A stretch of DNA of 14,978 nt from Hyphomicrobiales bacterium (GTDB lineage: Bacteria; Pseudomonadota; Alphaproteobacteria; Rhizobiales; UBA4765), in the NCBI GenBank assembly GCA_027487195.1, contig JAIYEB010000364.1:1-14978 (forward strand). The letters are read 5' to 3'. Position 1 is the stretch's first letter, and the number at the start of each line of letters is the position of its first letter. Of this stretch, positions 1 through 6,556 are shown in pieces. The notes below the pieces were generated by a model. That model saw only the letters and a list, made by a program, of their open reading frames with translations, did not search any database and was not told the origin of the DNA. Both the position numbers and the translations under genes were made by a program.

Positions 1-261
1 AAGATCTCGGCCTATGATTTCTCGCGCTACGGCGGGCTCAACGGTCGGGTTGTTGATATTTCAGCAGACGCTTTGACGGACGAAAACGGCTTGGCCTATT
101 TCCGCGTCCGGCTTGAGGCAGAAGCGGCCACCTTTGGCCCCAACCGCCCGGTGGTGCCGGGCATGCTTGCGGACGTCGATATCCTCTCGGGCCGCCACAC
201 CATCCTTGATTATCTCATGAAGCCAGTGCGCCGCATGCGCGACACTGCGCTCAGGCAGTAG
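1..261 (+). CDS. HlyD-family type I secretion periplasmic adaptor, C-terminal fragment
   Basis: The reading frame is open from the first base and ends at TAG 259-261, giving the last 86 residues of a protein whose start lies outside the window. The fragment begins KISAYDFSRYGGLNGRV, contains IVPGM-like VVPGMLADVDILSGRHT, and ends with LDYLMKPVRRMRD. This is the typical C-terminal beta-barrel and tail of membrane fusion proteins of type I (ABC) secretion systems, where a short GxxTVLDYLLKP-like segment closes the protein. The family links an inner-membrane ABC exporter to a TolC-like outer-membrane channel and moves proteins out of the cell in one step. The ABC partner and substrate are not visible, so the exported protein is unknown. 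The internal TTG at 73 is not a real start because homology continues upstream of it. The family call is firm; the specific system is not. Confidence 0.88.
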   Translation, partial: KISAYDFSRYGGLNGRVVDISADALTDENGLAYFRVRLEAEAATFGPNRPVVPGMLADVDILSGRHTILDYLMKPVRRMRDTALRQ

Positions 262-295
262 ACCAAGGACCGGAACTCTAGCCCTGCTGCCATCG

Positions 296-313
296 CGACC
301 GCTTGCGCGGTCG
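296..313 (+). other. GC-rich hairpin after the secretion adaptor gene
   Basis: CGACCGC (296-302) and GCGGTCG (307-313) form a perfect 7 bp stem with a 4 nt loop, 34 bases past the adaptor stop codon. No T-run follows on the plus strand, so it is not a standard intrinsic terminator. It may weakly terminate the adaptor transcript, protect its 3' end, or be chance in GC-rich DNA. Confidence 0.3.
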
Positions 314-340
314 GGTGATCTGACCAACGGATCGACAATG

Positions 341-373
341 AAAAACGCCCTGACGGTGAGCCGCCAGGGCGTT
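341..373 (-). terminator. Intrinsic terminator of ilvC
   Basis: Read on the minus strand, a 9 bp stem AACGCCCTG/CAGGGCGTT is extended inward by CGG/CCG after one mismatch. It closes on a 4 nt loop and is followed directly by TTTTT (plus-strand A's at 341-345). It starts about 24 bases after the ilvC stop. Stem, GC content and T-run all match a Rho-independent terminator in the ilvC direction. On the plus strand the stem is not followed by T's, so it mainly serves ilvC. Confidence 0.88.
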
Positions 374-396
374 GATGCTTTGACTGAAAACGAAAA

Positions 397-1416
397 CTAG
401 TTCTTGGCCTTGTCGACCAGCGCCTTGGCCTTGATCCACGGCATCATGGCGCGCAGACGCCCGCCGACTTCCTCGATCGGGTGCGAGGCCATCTTGGCGC
501 GCATGGCCTTGAACGCTGTCTGGTTGACCTTGTTCTCGAGCATCCATTCGCGTGTGAAGCGCCCGCCCTGAATGTCATCAAGGACGCGCTTCATCTCGGC
601 CTTGGTTTCCGCCGTCACGATGCGTGGGCCCGTGACATACTCGCCATACTCGGCGGTGTTCGAGATCGAGTAATTCATGGTGGCGATACCGCCCTCATAG
701 ATCAGGTCAACGATGAGCTTGACCTCGTGGAGGCACTCGAAATACGCCATTTCCGGCGCATATCCCGCTTCAACAAGCGTCTCGTAACCGGCCTTGATCA
801 GTTCGACGAGACCGCCGCAGAGCACAACCTGTTCACCGAACAGATCGGTCTCGCACTCTTCCTTGAACGTCGTCTCGATGACACCCGCGCGCCCGCCGCC
901 AATGGCGGAAGCGTACGACAGGCCAAGATCATGGGCATTGCCTGAAGCATCGGCATGGATCGCAATCAGCGTCGGAACGCCGCCACCACGCGCATACTCC
1001 GAGCGCACCGTATGGCCCGGGCCCTTCGGGGCGACCATGAGCACATCAAGATCCGGGCGCGGCTCGATCAGGTTGAAATGGATGTTGAGCCCGTGGGCAA
1101 ACAGCAAGGCCGCGCCCTGCTTCATGTTGTCATGAAGGTCGGCGCGATAGATGTCGCCCTGAAGCTCATCCGGCGTCAGCATCATCACGACATCGCCCCA
1201 CTTGGCGGCCTCGGCAGGCGTCATGCACTTGAAGCCGGCGGCCTCTGCCTTGGCGCGTGTCGGCGAGCCCGCCTTCAGCGCAATCACGACGTTCTTGACG
1301 CCCGAATCCCGCATGTTCTGCGCATGGGCGTGGCCTTGGCTGCCATAGCCAACCACGACAACGTTCTTGCCTTTGATCAGGCCGATATCCGCATCGGCAT
1401 CGTAATAAACGCGCAT
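397..1416 (-). CDS. ilvC: Ketol-acid reductoisomerase (class I)
   Basis: The enzyme converts 2-acetolactate to 2,3-dihydroxyisovalerate, and 2-aceto-2-hydroxybutyrate to the isoleucine precursor, by Mg-dependent alkyl migration plus NAD(P)H reduction. This is the second common step of branched-chain amino acid synthesis in the cytoplasm. The product has 339 residues, the usual class I length. The Rossmann motif GYGSQGHAHA sits at 24-33. Metal and substrate residues expected in the family are present: His108, Asp191 and Glu195 (ETDLFGEQ), Glu227, Glu231 and Ser252. The coenzyme loop around 48-54 holds Lys48, Ser51 and Arg54, which suggests NADPH preference (inference). The ATG at 1416 is preceded by AAGGA eight bases upstream. 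It lies 335 bp downstream of ilvN on the same strand and has its own terminator. It may be read from a local promoter, from ilvB-ilvN read-through, or both. Confidence 0.98.
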   Translation of the reverse strand: MRVYYDADADIGLIKGKNVVVVGYGSQGHAHAQNMRDSGVKNVVIALKAGSPTRAKAEAAGFKCMTPAEAAKWGDVVMMLTPDELQGDIYRADLHDNMKQGAALLFAHGLNIHFNLIEPRPDLDVLMVAPKGPGHTVRSEYARGGGVPTLIAIHADASGNAHDLGLSYASAIGGGRAGVIETTFKEECETDLFGEQVVLCGGLVELIKAGYETLVEAGYAPEMAYFECLHEVKLIVDLIYEGGIATMNYSISNTAEYGEYVTGPRIVTAETKAEMKRVLDDIQGGRFTREWMLENKVNQTAFKAMRAKMASHPIEEVGGRLRAMMPWIKAKALVDKAKN

Positions 1417-1502
1417 GTCCTGTGTCCTTCTGATGGGCGTTGTTTTGTGGGGGTTAGCGTTGGACGAGTGAAACGTCTGGCGCGATGAAGATCATCCGGG
1501 CA

Positions 1503-1519
1503 CTGCGAACCTTTCGCAG
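1503..1519 (-). other. Perfect hairpin in the ilvC leader
   Basis: CTGCGAA (1503-1509) and TTCGCAG (1513-1519) form a perfect 7 bp stem with a 3 nt loop. It lies 87 bases ahead of the ilvC start. No T-run follows on either strand, so it is not a terminator. A role in transcript stability or regulation is possible but unproven. Confidence 0.35.
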
Positions 1520-1586
1520 GGCCGGAGGTGAGAGATGGCCGGAGTTGCGGGCAGCATGAGCCAGACCAGGAGCGACGCACGAACGC

Positions 1587-1614
1587 CCGCCGGGAAGCAA
1601 CAGGCTTCCCGCGG
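1587..1614 (-). other. Strong hairpin in the ilvC leader
   Basis: CGGGAAGC (1591-1598) and GCTTCCCG (1604-1611) form a perfect 8 bp stem with a 5 nt loop. The stem extends by three more pairs (1587-1589 with 1612-1614) across one bulged base at 1590. No T-run follows on the minus strand. Its position between the candidate promoter and ilvC would place it in the 5' untranslated RNA. Confidence 0.4.
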
Positions 1615-1689
1615 TTTCACGCAGTGCGTAGGCATTTCGTGCCGCGATCCTGGCGCGCATCCCTGACCCTTAAACTCCTGAGGATGTGG

Positions 1690-1718
1690 CGTATATCCGC
1701 CACTCAATTGTGGTGCAA
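1690..1718 (-). promoter_or_regulatory. Candidate sigma70-type promoter for ilvC
   Basis: On the minus strand TTGCAC (1718-1713) and TATACG (1695-1690) are separated by exactly 17 bases. The -10 box matches four of six consensus bases and the -35 box only three. The -10 box overlaps a short inverted repeat GGCG-N6-CGCC, which could be an operator or chance. It lies about 270 bases ahead of ilvC. The call is tentative. Confidence 0.35.
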
Positions 1719-1751
1719 CGGTTACGTCGGCTTCTTTGAGACGGGCTTGGG

Positions 1752-2288
1752 CTACATGGGCTCCGGGCCACGCCGCACAGCAACGATGCCGGTGCGGCAC
1801 ACTTCAACCCGCCCGACATCGCCCATCAGCTTGATGAAGCGTTCGACATCCTCGGTTGTGCCGGTCATTTCAAACACGAACGAGGTCAGCGTCGCATCAA
1901 GTGTGCGCGCTCCGAAGGCCGATGCTAGGCGCAACGCTTCAACACGCGCATCGCCCGTGCCAACGACCTTGATAAGGGCCAGCTCCCGCTCCAGCGCGTC
2001 GCCTGTGACGGTCAGGTCAACCACGCGATGGACCGGCACAAGCCGCTCGAGCTGGCTCTTGATCTGCTCGATGATGCGCTCCGGGCCGGACGTCACGATC
2101 GTGAGGCGCGAGAGATGCGCCTCATGCTCGGTCTCGGACACGGTCAGGCTGTCGATGTTGTAGCCACGCGCCGAGAACATCCCGGCGATGCGCGCAAGCA
2201 CACCCGGCTCATTATCGACGATGACAGCAAGCGTGTGTCGGCGCACGGCCTCGACAGCATCAGACATGAAATAGGCAGAGTTCGGCAT
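1752..2288 (-). CDS. ilvN: Acetolactate synthase small (regulatory) subunit
   Basis: This is the regulatory subunit of acetohydroxyacid synthase. It binds the catalytic IlvB subunit, raises its activity and confers feedback inhibition by valine. The product has 178 residues, normal for the long (ACT plus C-terminal domain) type. The ACT domain spans roughly residues 17-90 and includes HTLAVIVDNEPGVLARI and GYNIDSLTVSETE; the NEPGV segment (26-30) forms the effector-binding loop. The C-terminal domain includes EMTGTTEDVERFIKLM. I chose the ATG at 2288 because related proteins also carry a short xxSAYF N-terminus ahead of the ACT domain. The second ATG at 2267 has no ribosome-binding site either. 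The gene follows ilvB by 78 bp on the same strand, so the two subunits are probably cotranscribed under the attenuator upstream of ilvB. Confidence 0.96.
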   Translation of the reverse strand: MPNSAYFMSDAVEAVRRHTLAVIVDNEPGVLARIAGMFSARGYNIDSLTVSETEHEAHLSRLTIVTSGPERIIEQIKSQLERLVPVHRVVDLTVTGDALERELALIKVVGTGDARVEALRLASAFGARTLDATLTSFVFEMTGTTEDVERFIKLMGDVGRVEVCRTGIVAVRRGPEPM

Positions 2289-2292
2289 GTGA

Positions 2293-2321
2293 TTTCTCGA
2301 TCAGTTGGTTTCTTGATCAGT
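2293..2321. repeat. Short direct repeat between ilvB and ilvN
   Basis: Two 13-base units, TTTCTCGATCAGT (2293-2305) and TTTCTTGATCAGT (2309-2321), differ at one base and lie 16 bases apart start to start. They sit immediately upstream of the ilvN start on the minus strand. This could be a local duplication. No function is apparent. Confidence 0.5.
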
Positions 2322-2366
2322 CTTGCAGGTCGAGGGCGCTTCTGGTCCAGGCAAACGGGCGATAGC

Positions 2367-4127
2367 TCAGACGAGCTCACGCCCCTTGGCGTCGATCACG
2401 GTGCCGATATCCTCGTCGCTGTCGCCAAGGATCATTTCATTGTGTGCCTTGCCCGACGGGATCATCGGGAAGCAGTTTTCTTTCTTGTCGACGATGCAGT
2501 CGAAAATGACCGGACCCGGATAGTCGATCATTTCCTGGATCGCGCGATCAAGATCGGCCGGGTCTGAGCACCGGATGCCCTTGCCGTGATAGGCCTCGGC
2601 GAGCTTCACAAAGTCCGGCAACGCCTCCGAATAGCTCTCGGAATAGCGCCCGCCATGCAGCAGTTCCTGCCACTGGCGCACCATGCCCATGTACTCGTTG
2701 TTGAGAATGAAGATCTTGACCGGCAGGCGATACTGCGCGGCCGTCGACATCTCCTGCATGTTCATCAGGATCGAGGCTTCACCCGCAATATCGATGACCA
2801 GCGCATCGGGATGGGCAAGCTGCACGCCAATGGCCGCCGGCAAGCCGTAGCCCATGGTGCCAAGCCCGCCCGATGTCATCCAACGGTTGGGCTCCTCGAA
2901 ATGATAATGCTGGGCCGCCCACATCTGGTGTTGGCCGACTTCCGTCGTGATGAAGGTGTTGCGGTTCTTGGTCAGCTCATAGAGCCGCTCGACGGCGTAT
3001 TGCGGCTTGATGGTCTTTTCCGAGCGGCGATAACTCAATGACTTCTTGGCCCGCCAACCCTCGATCTCGCCCCACCAGCTCTTCAGCGCGGGCTTGTCCA
3101 GTTGCGGCGCCATCTGGCGCCAGACCAACAGCATATCCTCGAGCACGCTGGCGCAATCGCCGACAATGCCAACAGCTGTCTTGACGTTCTTGTTGATCGA
3201 CGACGCATCAATATCGACATGGATCTTCTTTGATCCCGGCGAGAACGCATCAAGCCGCCCGGTGATGCGGTCATCAAAGCGCGCACCGATGTTGATCATG
3301 ACGTCGCAGTCATGCATGGCGAGATTGGCTTCATAGGTGCCGTGCATGCCCAGCATTCCAAGCCAGTTGGGGCCGGAGGCTGGGTAGGCGCCAAGCCCCA
3401 TCAGGGTCGACGTGATCGGAAACCCCGTGAGCTGAACGAGTTCGCGCAGCAGCTCGGACGCGCGCGGGCCGGAATTGATCACGCCGCCGCCCGTGTAAAA
3501 CACCGGCTTCTTGGCGCTGGCCATCAAGGCAACTGCAGCTTTGACCTTCTCGATGTCGCCCTTGATCTGGGGCTGGTAGGTCTTGTGGCGGTTGGTCTTC
3601 GGCGGGTCATAAAGTCCGGCCTTGAATTGGATGTCCTTCGGGATATCGACAACCACCGGCCCGGGACGACCGGACGAGGCGATGTAGAAAGCCTCGTGCA
3701 TGATACGCGGCAGATCATCGATGCTCTTCACGAGGTAGTTGTGCTTGGTGCAGCTGCGCGTGATGCCAACCGTGTCGCACTCCTGGAACGCATCAGAGCC
3801 AATCAGGTGGGTTGGAACCTGGCCAGTGATGCAAACGATCGGAATGGAGTCCATCAAGGCGTCCGTGAGTCCGGTCACTGCGTTGGTTGCGCCTGGCCCC
3901 GATGTGACCAGCACAACGCCGACCTTGCCGCTTGAGCGTGCATACCCTTCGGCAGCATGCACTGCGCCCTGCTCGTGGCGCACGAGAACGTGCTTCACCG
4001 TGCTTTGCTGGAACATCGCATCATAAATCGGCAGCACGGCGCCGCCGGGATAGCCGAAAATGGTCGAGACCCCCTGATCGATCAGGGCCTGGATCACCAT
4101 TTCAGCTCCGGTCATTTGCTTGGTCAT
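2367..4127 (-). CDS. ilvB: Acetolactate synthase (AHAS) large catalytic subunit
   Basis: This ThDP-dependent enzyme condenses pyruvate with pyruvate or 2-oxobutyrate, the first common step of valine/leucine and isoleucine synthesis. The product has 586 residues, normal for the family. Domain order is the ThDP pyrimidine-binding domain (about 1-170) with catalytic Glu52 in RHEQGA, a central FAD-binding-type domain (about 190-330) with GARFDDR at 281-287, and the ThDP pyrophosphate domain (about 380-560). The usual GDG(S) metal/ThDP motif reads GEAS at 449-452, with NN at 476-477, so the metal-binding Asp is replaced by Glu. GMVRQWQELLHGGRYSESY confirms AHAS rather than another ThDP enzyme. The ATG at 4127 follows a strong AAGGAGA with about 7 bases spacing. 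The gene heads the ilvB-ilvN pair and is preceded by a leader peptide and attenuator. The symbol ilvI or ilvG is equally used for such genes. Confidence 0.97.
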   Translation of the reverse strand: MTKQMTGAEMVIQALIDQGVSTIFGYPGGAVLPIYDAMFQQSTVKHVLVRHEQGAVHAAEGYARSSGKVGVVLVTSGPGATNAVTGLTDALMDSIPIVCITGQVPTHLIGSDAFQECDTVGITRSCTKHNYLVKSIDDLPRIMHEAFYIASSGRPGPVVVDIPKDIQFKAGLYDPPKTNRHKTYQPQIKGDIEKVKAAVALMASAKKPVFYTGGGVINSGPRASELLRELVQLTGFPITSTLMGLGAYPASGPNWLGMLGMHGTYEANLAMHDCDVMINIGARFDDRITGRLDAFSPGSKKIHVDIDASSINKNVKTAVGIVGDCASVLEDMLLVWRQMAPQLDKPALKSWWGEIEGWRAKKSLSYRRSEKTIKPQYAVERLYELTKNRNTFITTEVGQHQMWAAQHYHFEEPNRWMTSGGLGTMGYGLPAAIGVQLAHPDALVIDIAGEASILMNMQEMSTAAQYRLPVKIFILNNEYMGMVRQWQELLHGGRYSESYSEALPDFVKLAEAYHGKGIRCSDPADLDRAIQEMIDYPGPVIFDCIVDKKENCFPMIPSGKAHNEMILGDSDEDIGTVIDAKGRELV

Positions 4128-4193
4128 GGCGTATCTCCTTGGAGGCGGCGTCGCTTTGGGCGGGTGTTGAGAGTTCGAGGCGTTTTGGGCAAT

Positions 4194-4215
4194 AAAAAAG
4201 GCCCCTGAGGGGCCT
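4194..4215 (-). terminator. Attenuator terminator ahead of ilvB
   Basis: On the minus strand AGGCCCC (4215-4209 side) and GGGGCCT form a perfect 7 bp GC-rich stem with a 3 nt loop. It runs straight into TTTTTT (A's at 4194-4199 on the plus strand). It lies inside the transcribed leader, 66 bases before the ilvB start, rather than after a gene. A full intrinsic terminator upstream of a biosynthetic gene is the signature of attenuation. Confidence 0.9.
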
Positions 4216-4268
4216 GGATGCGCGTCGGCTTTGGCGATGAGGGTCAGGCCCCTCCGCCTCCGACGCGC
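4199..4268 (-). promoter_or_regulatory. Branched-chain amino acid attenuator (alternative RNA stems)
   Basis: Three competing pairings can be read on the minus-strand transcript. First, GCGCGTCGG (4268-4260) pairs perfectly with CCGACGCGC (4228-4220), enclosing a second stem GGCG/CGCC plus GAGGG/CCCTC. Second, GAGGGGCCTG (4254-4245) pairs for 10 bp with CAGGCCCCTC (4216-4207), which destroys the terminator. Third, the terminator stem itself forms (4199-4215). The first arm is leader nucleotides 27-35, where a ribosome stalled at Leu-Leu-Ile-Val codons 4-7 would cover it and favour the antiterminator. The antiterminator arm (nucleotides 41-50) overlaps the leader stop codon, where a ribosome finishing translation would block it and allow termination. 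Pairings are seen directly; the mechanism follows the classical ilv/leu/trp attenuation model. Confidence 0.82.
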
Positions 4269-4294
4269 TGACGTACAATAAGAAGCTGGCGCAT
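4244..4294 (-). CDS. ilvB leader peptide (16 residues, Leu-Leu-Ile-Val)
   Basis: A 16-codon frame encodes MRQLLIVRQRVGGGGA and ends at TGA. Codons 4-7 are CTT CTT ATT GTA, that is Leu, Leu, Ile and Val, the end products of the pathway encoded downstream; a further Val is codon 11. A GGAG lies 5 bases before the ATG, a good ribosome-binding site. The frame starts about 20 bases after the predicted transcription start and ends just before the terminator hairpin. The peptide itself probably has no function; its translation rate senses charged tRNA levels. An overlapping in-frame alternative at 4304 (starting MERIC) lacks a ribosome-binding site and does not stop before the terminator. Too small for ordinary gene finders, but the codon content, position and stems agree. 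Confidence 0.85.
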   Translation of the reverse strand: MRQLLIVRQRVGGGGA

Positions 4295-4321
4295 ATGCGC
4301 TCCATTTGTTGCGTTAACGCC

Positions 4322-4350
4322 TTCGTATGGGGCGGGATTCCCGCTGTCAA
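4322..4350 (-). promoter_or_regulatory. sigma70-type promoter of the ilvB-ilvN operon
   Basis: On the minus strand a perfect TTGACA (4350-4345) is followed after exactly 17 bases by TACGAA (4327-4322). Transcription would start near 4315, about 20 bases ahead of the leader peptide. The spacer holds a perfect 13-base palindrome GCGGGATTCCCGC (plus strand 4332-4344, 6 bp arms around one base) that could be an operator. The -10 box is only moderately good, which fits a regulated promoter. Confidence 0.7.
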
Positions 4351-4360
4351 CGAAAATGAA

Positions 4361-4377
4361 GGTCAGCGCTACTGACC
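4361..4377. promoter_or_regulatory. Inverted repeat upstream of the ilvB promoter
   Basis: GGTCAG (4361-4366) and CTGACC (4372-4377) are perfect 6-base arms separated by 5 bases. The centre lies about 54 bases upstream of the predicted ilvB start point, a usual place for an activator site. No regulator is identifiable from the sequence and it could be chance. The rest of the divergent ilvB-dnaG region (4378-4630) shows no gene, and I found no convincing plus-strand promoter in it. Confidence 0.3.
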
Positions 4378-4630
4378 AAAACGGCCCACGAACACGGCAC
4401 AACGAGGCGAATGTGTCGTCTCATGGAGCCGCAGACCGCCAGCAAGGCAGGCGACACTGCACAGTTGCCATCGTCAAAACGAAGGATTGGGGGACAAATG
4501 TAGCTCTCTCGACCCGCGACCGCTTCGGGGATCAACATGTCAGGGATGGGCATGTGGAAGCTGGGCAAAACATCGCTCGGCCACAAAGCTGGGCTATGCT
4601 CGGTGAAGCTGGTGAGGCAGTGAGTCGCTC

Positions 4631-6556
4631 ATGCGTTTTCCACCCGACGTCCTTGAAGAGATCCGCGCCCGGATGCCGGTCAGCGCGGTTGTCGGTCGTC
4701 GCATCAAGCTGAAGAAGCAGGGTCGCGAATGGGTTGGGCTCTCGCCCTTCAACAAGGAAAAATCGCCGTCTTTCTACGTCAATGACCAGAAGAATTTCTA
4801 TCACGATTTCTCCTCCGGCAAGCACGGGGACATCTTCACGTTCCTGATGGAAACCGAGGGACTGTCATTTCCAGAAGCGGTCGAGAGGCTGGCGCAGGAC
4901 GCCGGCGTTCGCCTGCCGGAAAAGAGCGATGCGCCGGAAGATCGTGAGATACGTGAAAAGCGCGCAGGTGCGATTGAAGCGCTTGAGATGACCGCGCGAT
5001 GGTATGAGGACCGCCTTGCGGCATCTGTCGGACGCGAAGCTCGGGCCTATCTCGAAAAGCGCGGCTTGAGCGCTGAAACGCTGTCGACCTTCCGCATGGG
5101 CTATGCGCCCGGCGGGCGAACAGCGCTGAAGGAATATCTGGTGCAGCAGGGTGTTTCACCAGCCATCGGCGTTGAAGCCGGGCTCTTGATTGCCCCTGAC
5201 GACGGTGGCGAGGCCTATGACCGGTTTCGCGACCGCGTGATGATCCCGATCCAGGACGGGCGCGGACGCATCGTTGGCTTTGGCGGGCGTGCGCTCCAAC
5301 CCGACGCAAAGCCCAAATACCTCAACTCACCCGAAACACCGTTGTTTCAAAAGTCGCAACTCCTGTTCAACGCTCACAGGGCGCGCGAAGCCGCGCACGC
5401 GGAAAAGCGCCTTGTGCTGGTTGAAGGCTACATGGACGCGATTGCTCTGTGGCAGGCGGGCATGAAGCCGGTGGTTGCGGCGCTTGGGACGGCATTCAAC
5501 GAGAACCACGTTGAGAATGCCTGGCGGCTCGCGCCCGAACCCGTGATCTGCTTTGACGGCGACCGCGCAGGAGTTGGGGCGGCACACCGCGCCATCGACC
5601 GGATCATGCCTGTCCTGAAGGAGGGGCGCAGCTTCTGGTACGCGTTCGTCCCCGACGGGCAGGACCCTGACGATTTCGTGCGCGCCCGGGGGCTCGAAGC
5701 CTTTCGCCAGCTCATCCAGCAAGCCTCGCCCATCGTTGATGTGCTTTGGAACCGCGAGCTCGGACGCTGGCCGATCGACACGCCAGAGCGCATGGCAGGC
5801 CTTGAAACCAGGCTTCGACAGACCGTTGCCGAGATCAAGGACCCGAACGTTCGCCGCCACTATGAGCAACACTTCAAGATCAGGCTTTCGTCCTTCTTCT
5901 GGAAGCTTGAACGCGACCGCTGGCGCGAAAAAGCCAAAACGGGAACCGGACAACAGCGCATCACGGGACCCGCGCCCGGTCTTCAACGCCGCCATGCGCT
6001 GGAGCGCACGCTGCTCGGTCTCCTGATCGAGCACCCCAGGGAAGCCGAACGGCGCGCGGAAAATCTCGGCGCAAGCTGCGCCTTGTCAGATGATCTCGAG
6101 GCCATGAAATTCGAGCTCCTGCGCATCGCGACAGATGGCGAGGCGGAGGACGCAGATGACGTATGCCGGCGCGTCGACCCGGCCTTCCTCGAAGAACTTG
6201 ATCTGACCTATGGCCATGCCGATGATCTGAAGGGGCTCCAACGGGGCCATCGTTTGCGTGAGCGCCTGCCAATCCTGCGGCTTGACCCGCCGCCAGACTT
6301 CATCGGGCGGCTGATTGATCTGCTGATAGCCATGGTCCAGCTCAAGCGCACCGAGGAAGATCTGGCGCTCGCCAAGGATGAGTACGCCAGGGTCTTCGAT
6401 GTCCCGAGCGAAAATCGTTTCCTGGCGCTTGTGCGCGATCGCGAGGCCTGGGCAGATCAGGTCCGTGCCCTTGAAACGCCACTTGATGAGGAAGCGCGCG
6501 CGCTGCGCGGCTTTGCAGATGCCGGCACACGCATCAGCGAGACCATTGCAGCCTGA
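4631..6556 (+). CDS. dnaG: DNA primase with degenerate zinc-binding domain
   Basis: DnaG makes the RNA primers that start leading-strand and Okazaki fragment synthesis, acting with the DnaB helicase at the fork. The product has 641 residues, the usual size. The N-terminal zinc-binding domain fold is recognisable (about 30-90), but the four ligands of the CPFH...HCFGCG pattern read Ser38, Asn41, Asp59 and Ser62, so none can bind zinc as Cys/His. The RNA polymerase core follows, with RDRVMIPIQDGRGRIVGFGGR, then the TOPRIM motifs VEGYMD (264-269, Glu265) and FDGDRAG (308-314, Asp309 and Asp311). These catalytic acidic residues are intact. The C-terminal helicase-binding region is present but poorly conserved, as is normal. 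The ATG at 4631 is kept because MRFPP is the family N-terminus, although the ribosome-binding site is weak. rpoD follows 382 bp downstream on the same strand. Confidence 0.97.
   Translation: MRFPPDVLEEIRARMPVSAVVGRRIKLKKQGREWVGLSPFNKEKSPSFYVNDQKNFYHDFSSGKHGDIFTFLMETEGLSFPEAVERLAQDAGVRLPEKSDAPEDREIREKRAGAIEALEMTARWYEDRLAASVGREARAYLEKRGLSAETLSTFRMGYAPGGRTALKEYLVQQGVSPAIGVEAGLLIAPDDGGEAYDRFRDRVMIPIQDGRGRIVGFGGRALQPDAKPKYLNSPETPLFQKSQLLFNAHRAREAAHAEKRLVLVEGYMDAIALWQAGMKPVVAALGTAFNENHVENAWRLAPEPVICFDGDRAGVGAAHRAIDRIMPVLKEGRSFWYAFVPDGQDPDDFVRARGLEAFRQLIQQASPIVDVLWNRELGRWPIDTPERMAGLETRLRQTVAEIKDPNVRRHYEQHFKIRLSSFFWKLERDRWREKAKTGTGQQRITGPAPGLQRRHALERTLLGLLIEHPREAERRAENLGASCALSDDLEAMKFELLRIATDGEAEDADDVCRRVDPAFLEELDLTYGHADDLKGLQRGHRLRERLPILRLDPPPDFIGRLIDLLIAMVQLKRTEEDLALAKDEYARVFDVPSENRFLALVRDREAWADQVRALETPLDEEARALRGFADAGTRISETIAA

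Larger units (their letters stand above)
1417..1751 (-). other. ilvN-ilvC intergenic region, probable structured leader of ilvC
   Basis: This 335 bp gap holds no gene I can support. Read on the minus strand it contains a possible promoter (1690-1718) and two perfect-stem hairpins (1587-1614 and 1503-1519), then the ilvC ribosome-binding site. No terminator with a T-run follows ilvN, so read-through from ilvBN into ilvC is possible. Two overlapping small frames exist: about 68 codons starting at 1660 after an AAGGG, and about 47 codons ending at 1492. Neither resembles a protein I know. Confidence 0.45.

Noticed and set aside
4102..4350. 82-codon minus-strand frame covering the ilvB leader and its start
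   Set aside because: It runs through the terminator and overlaps the ilvB start with no ribosome-binding site. The 16-codon leader in another frame explains the region better.
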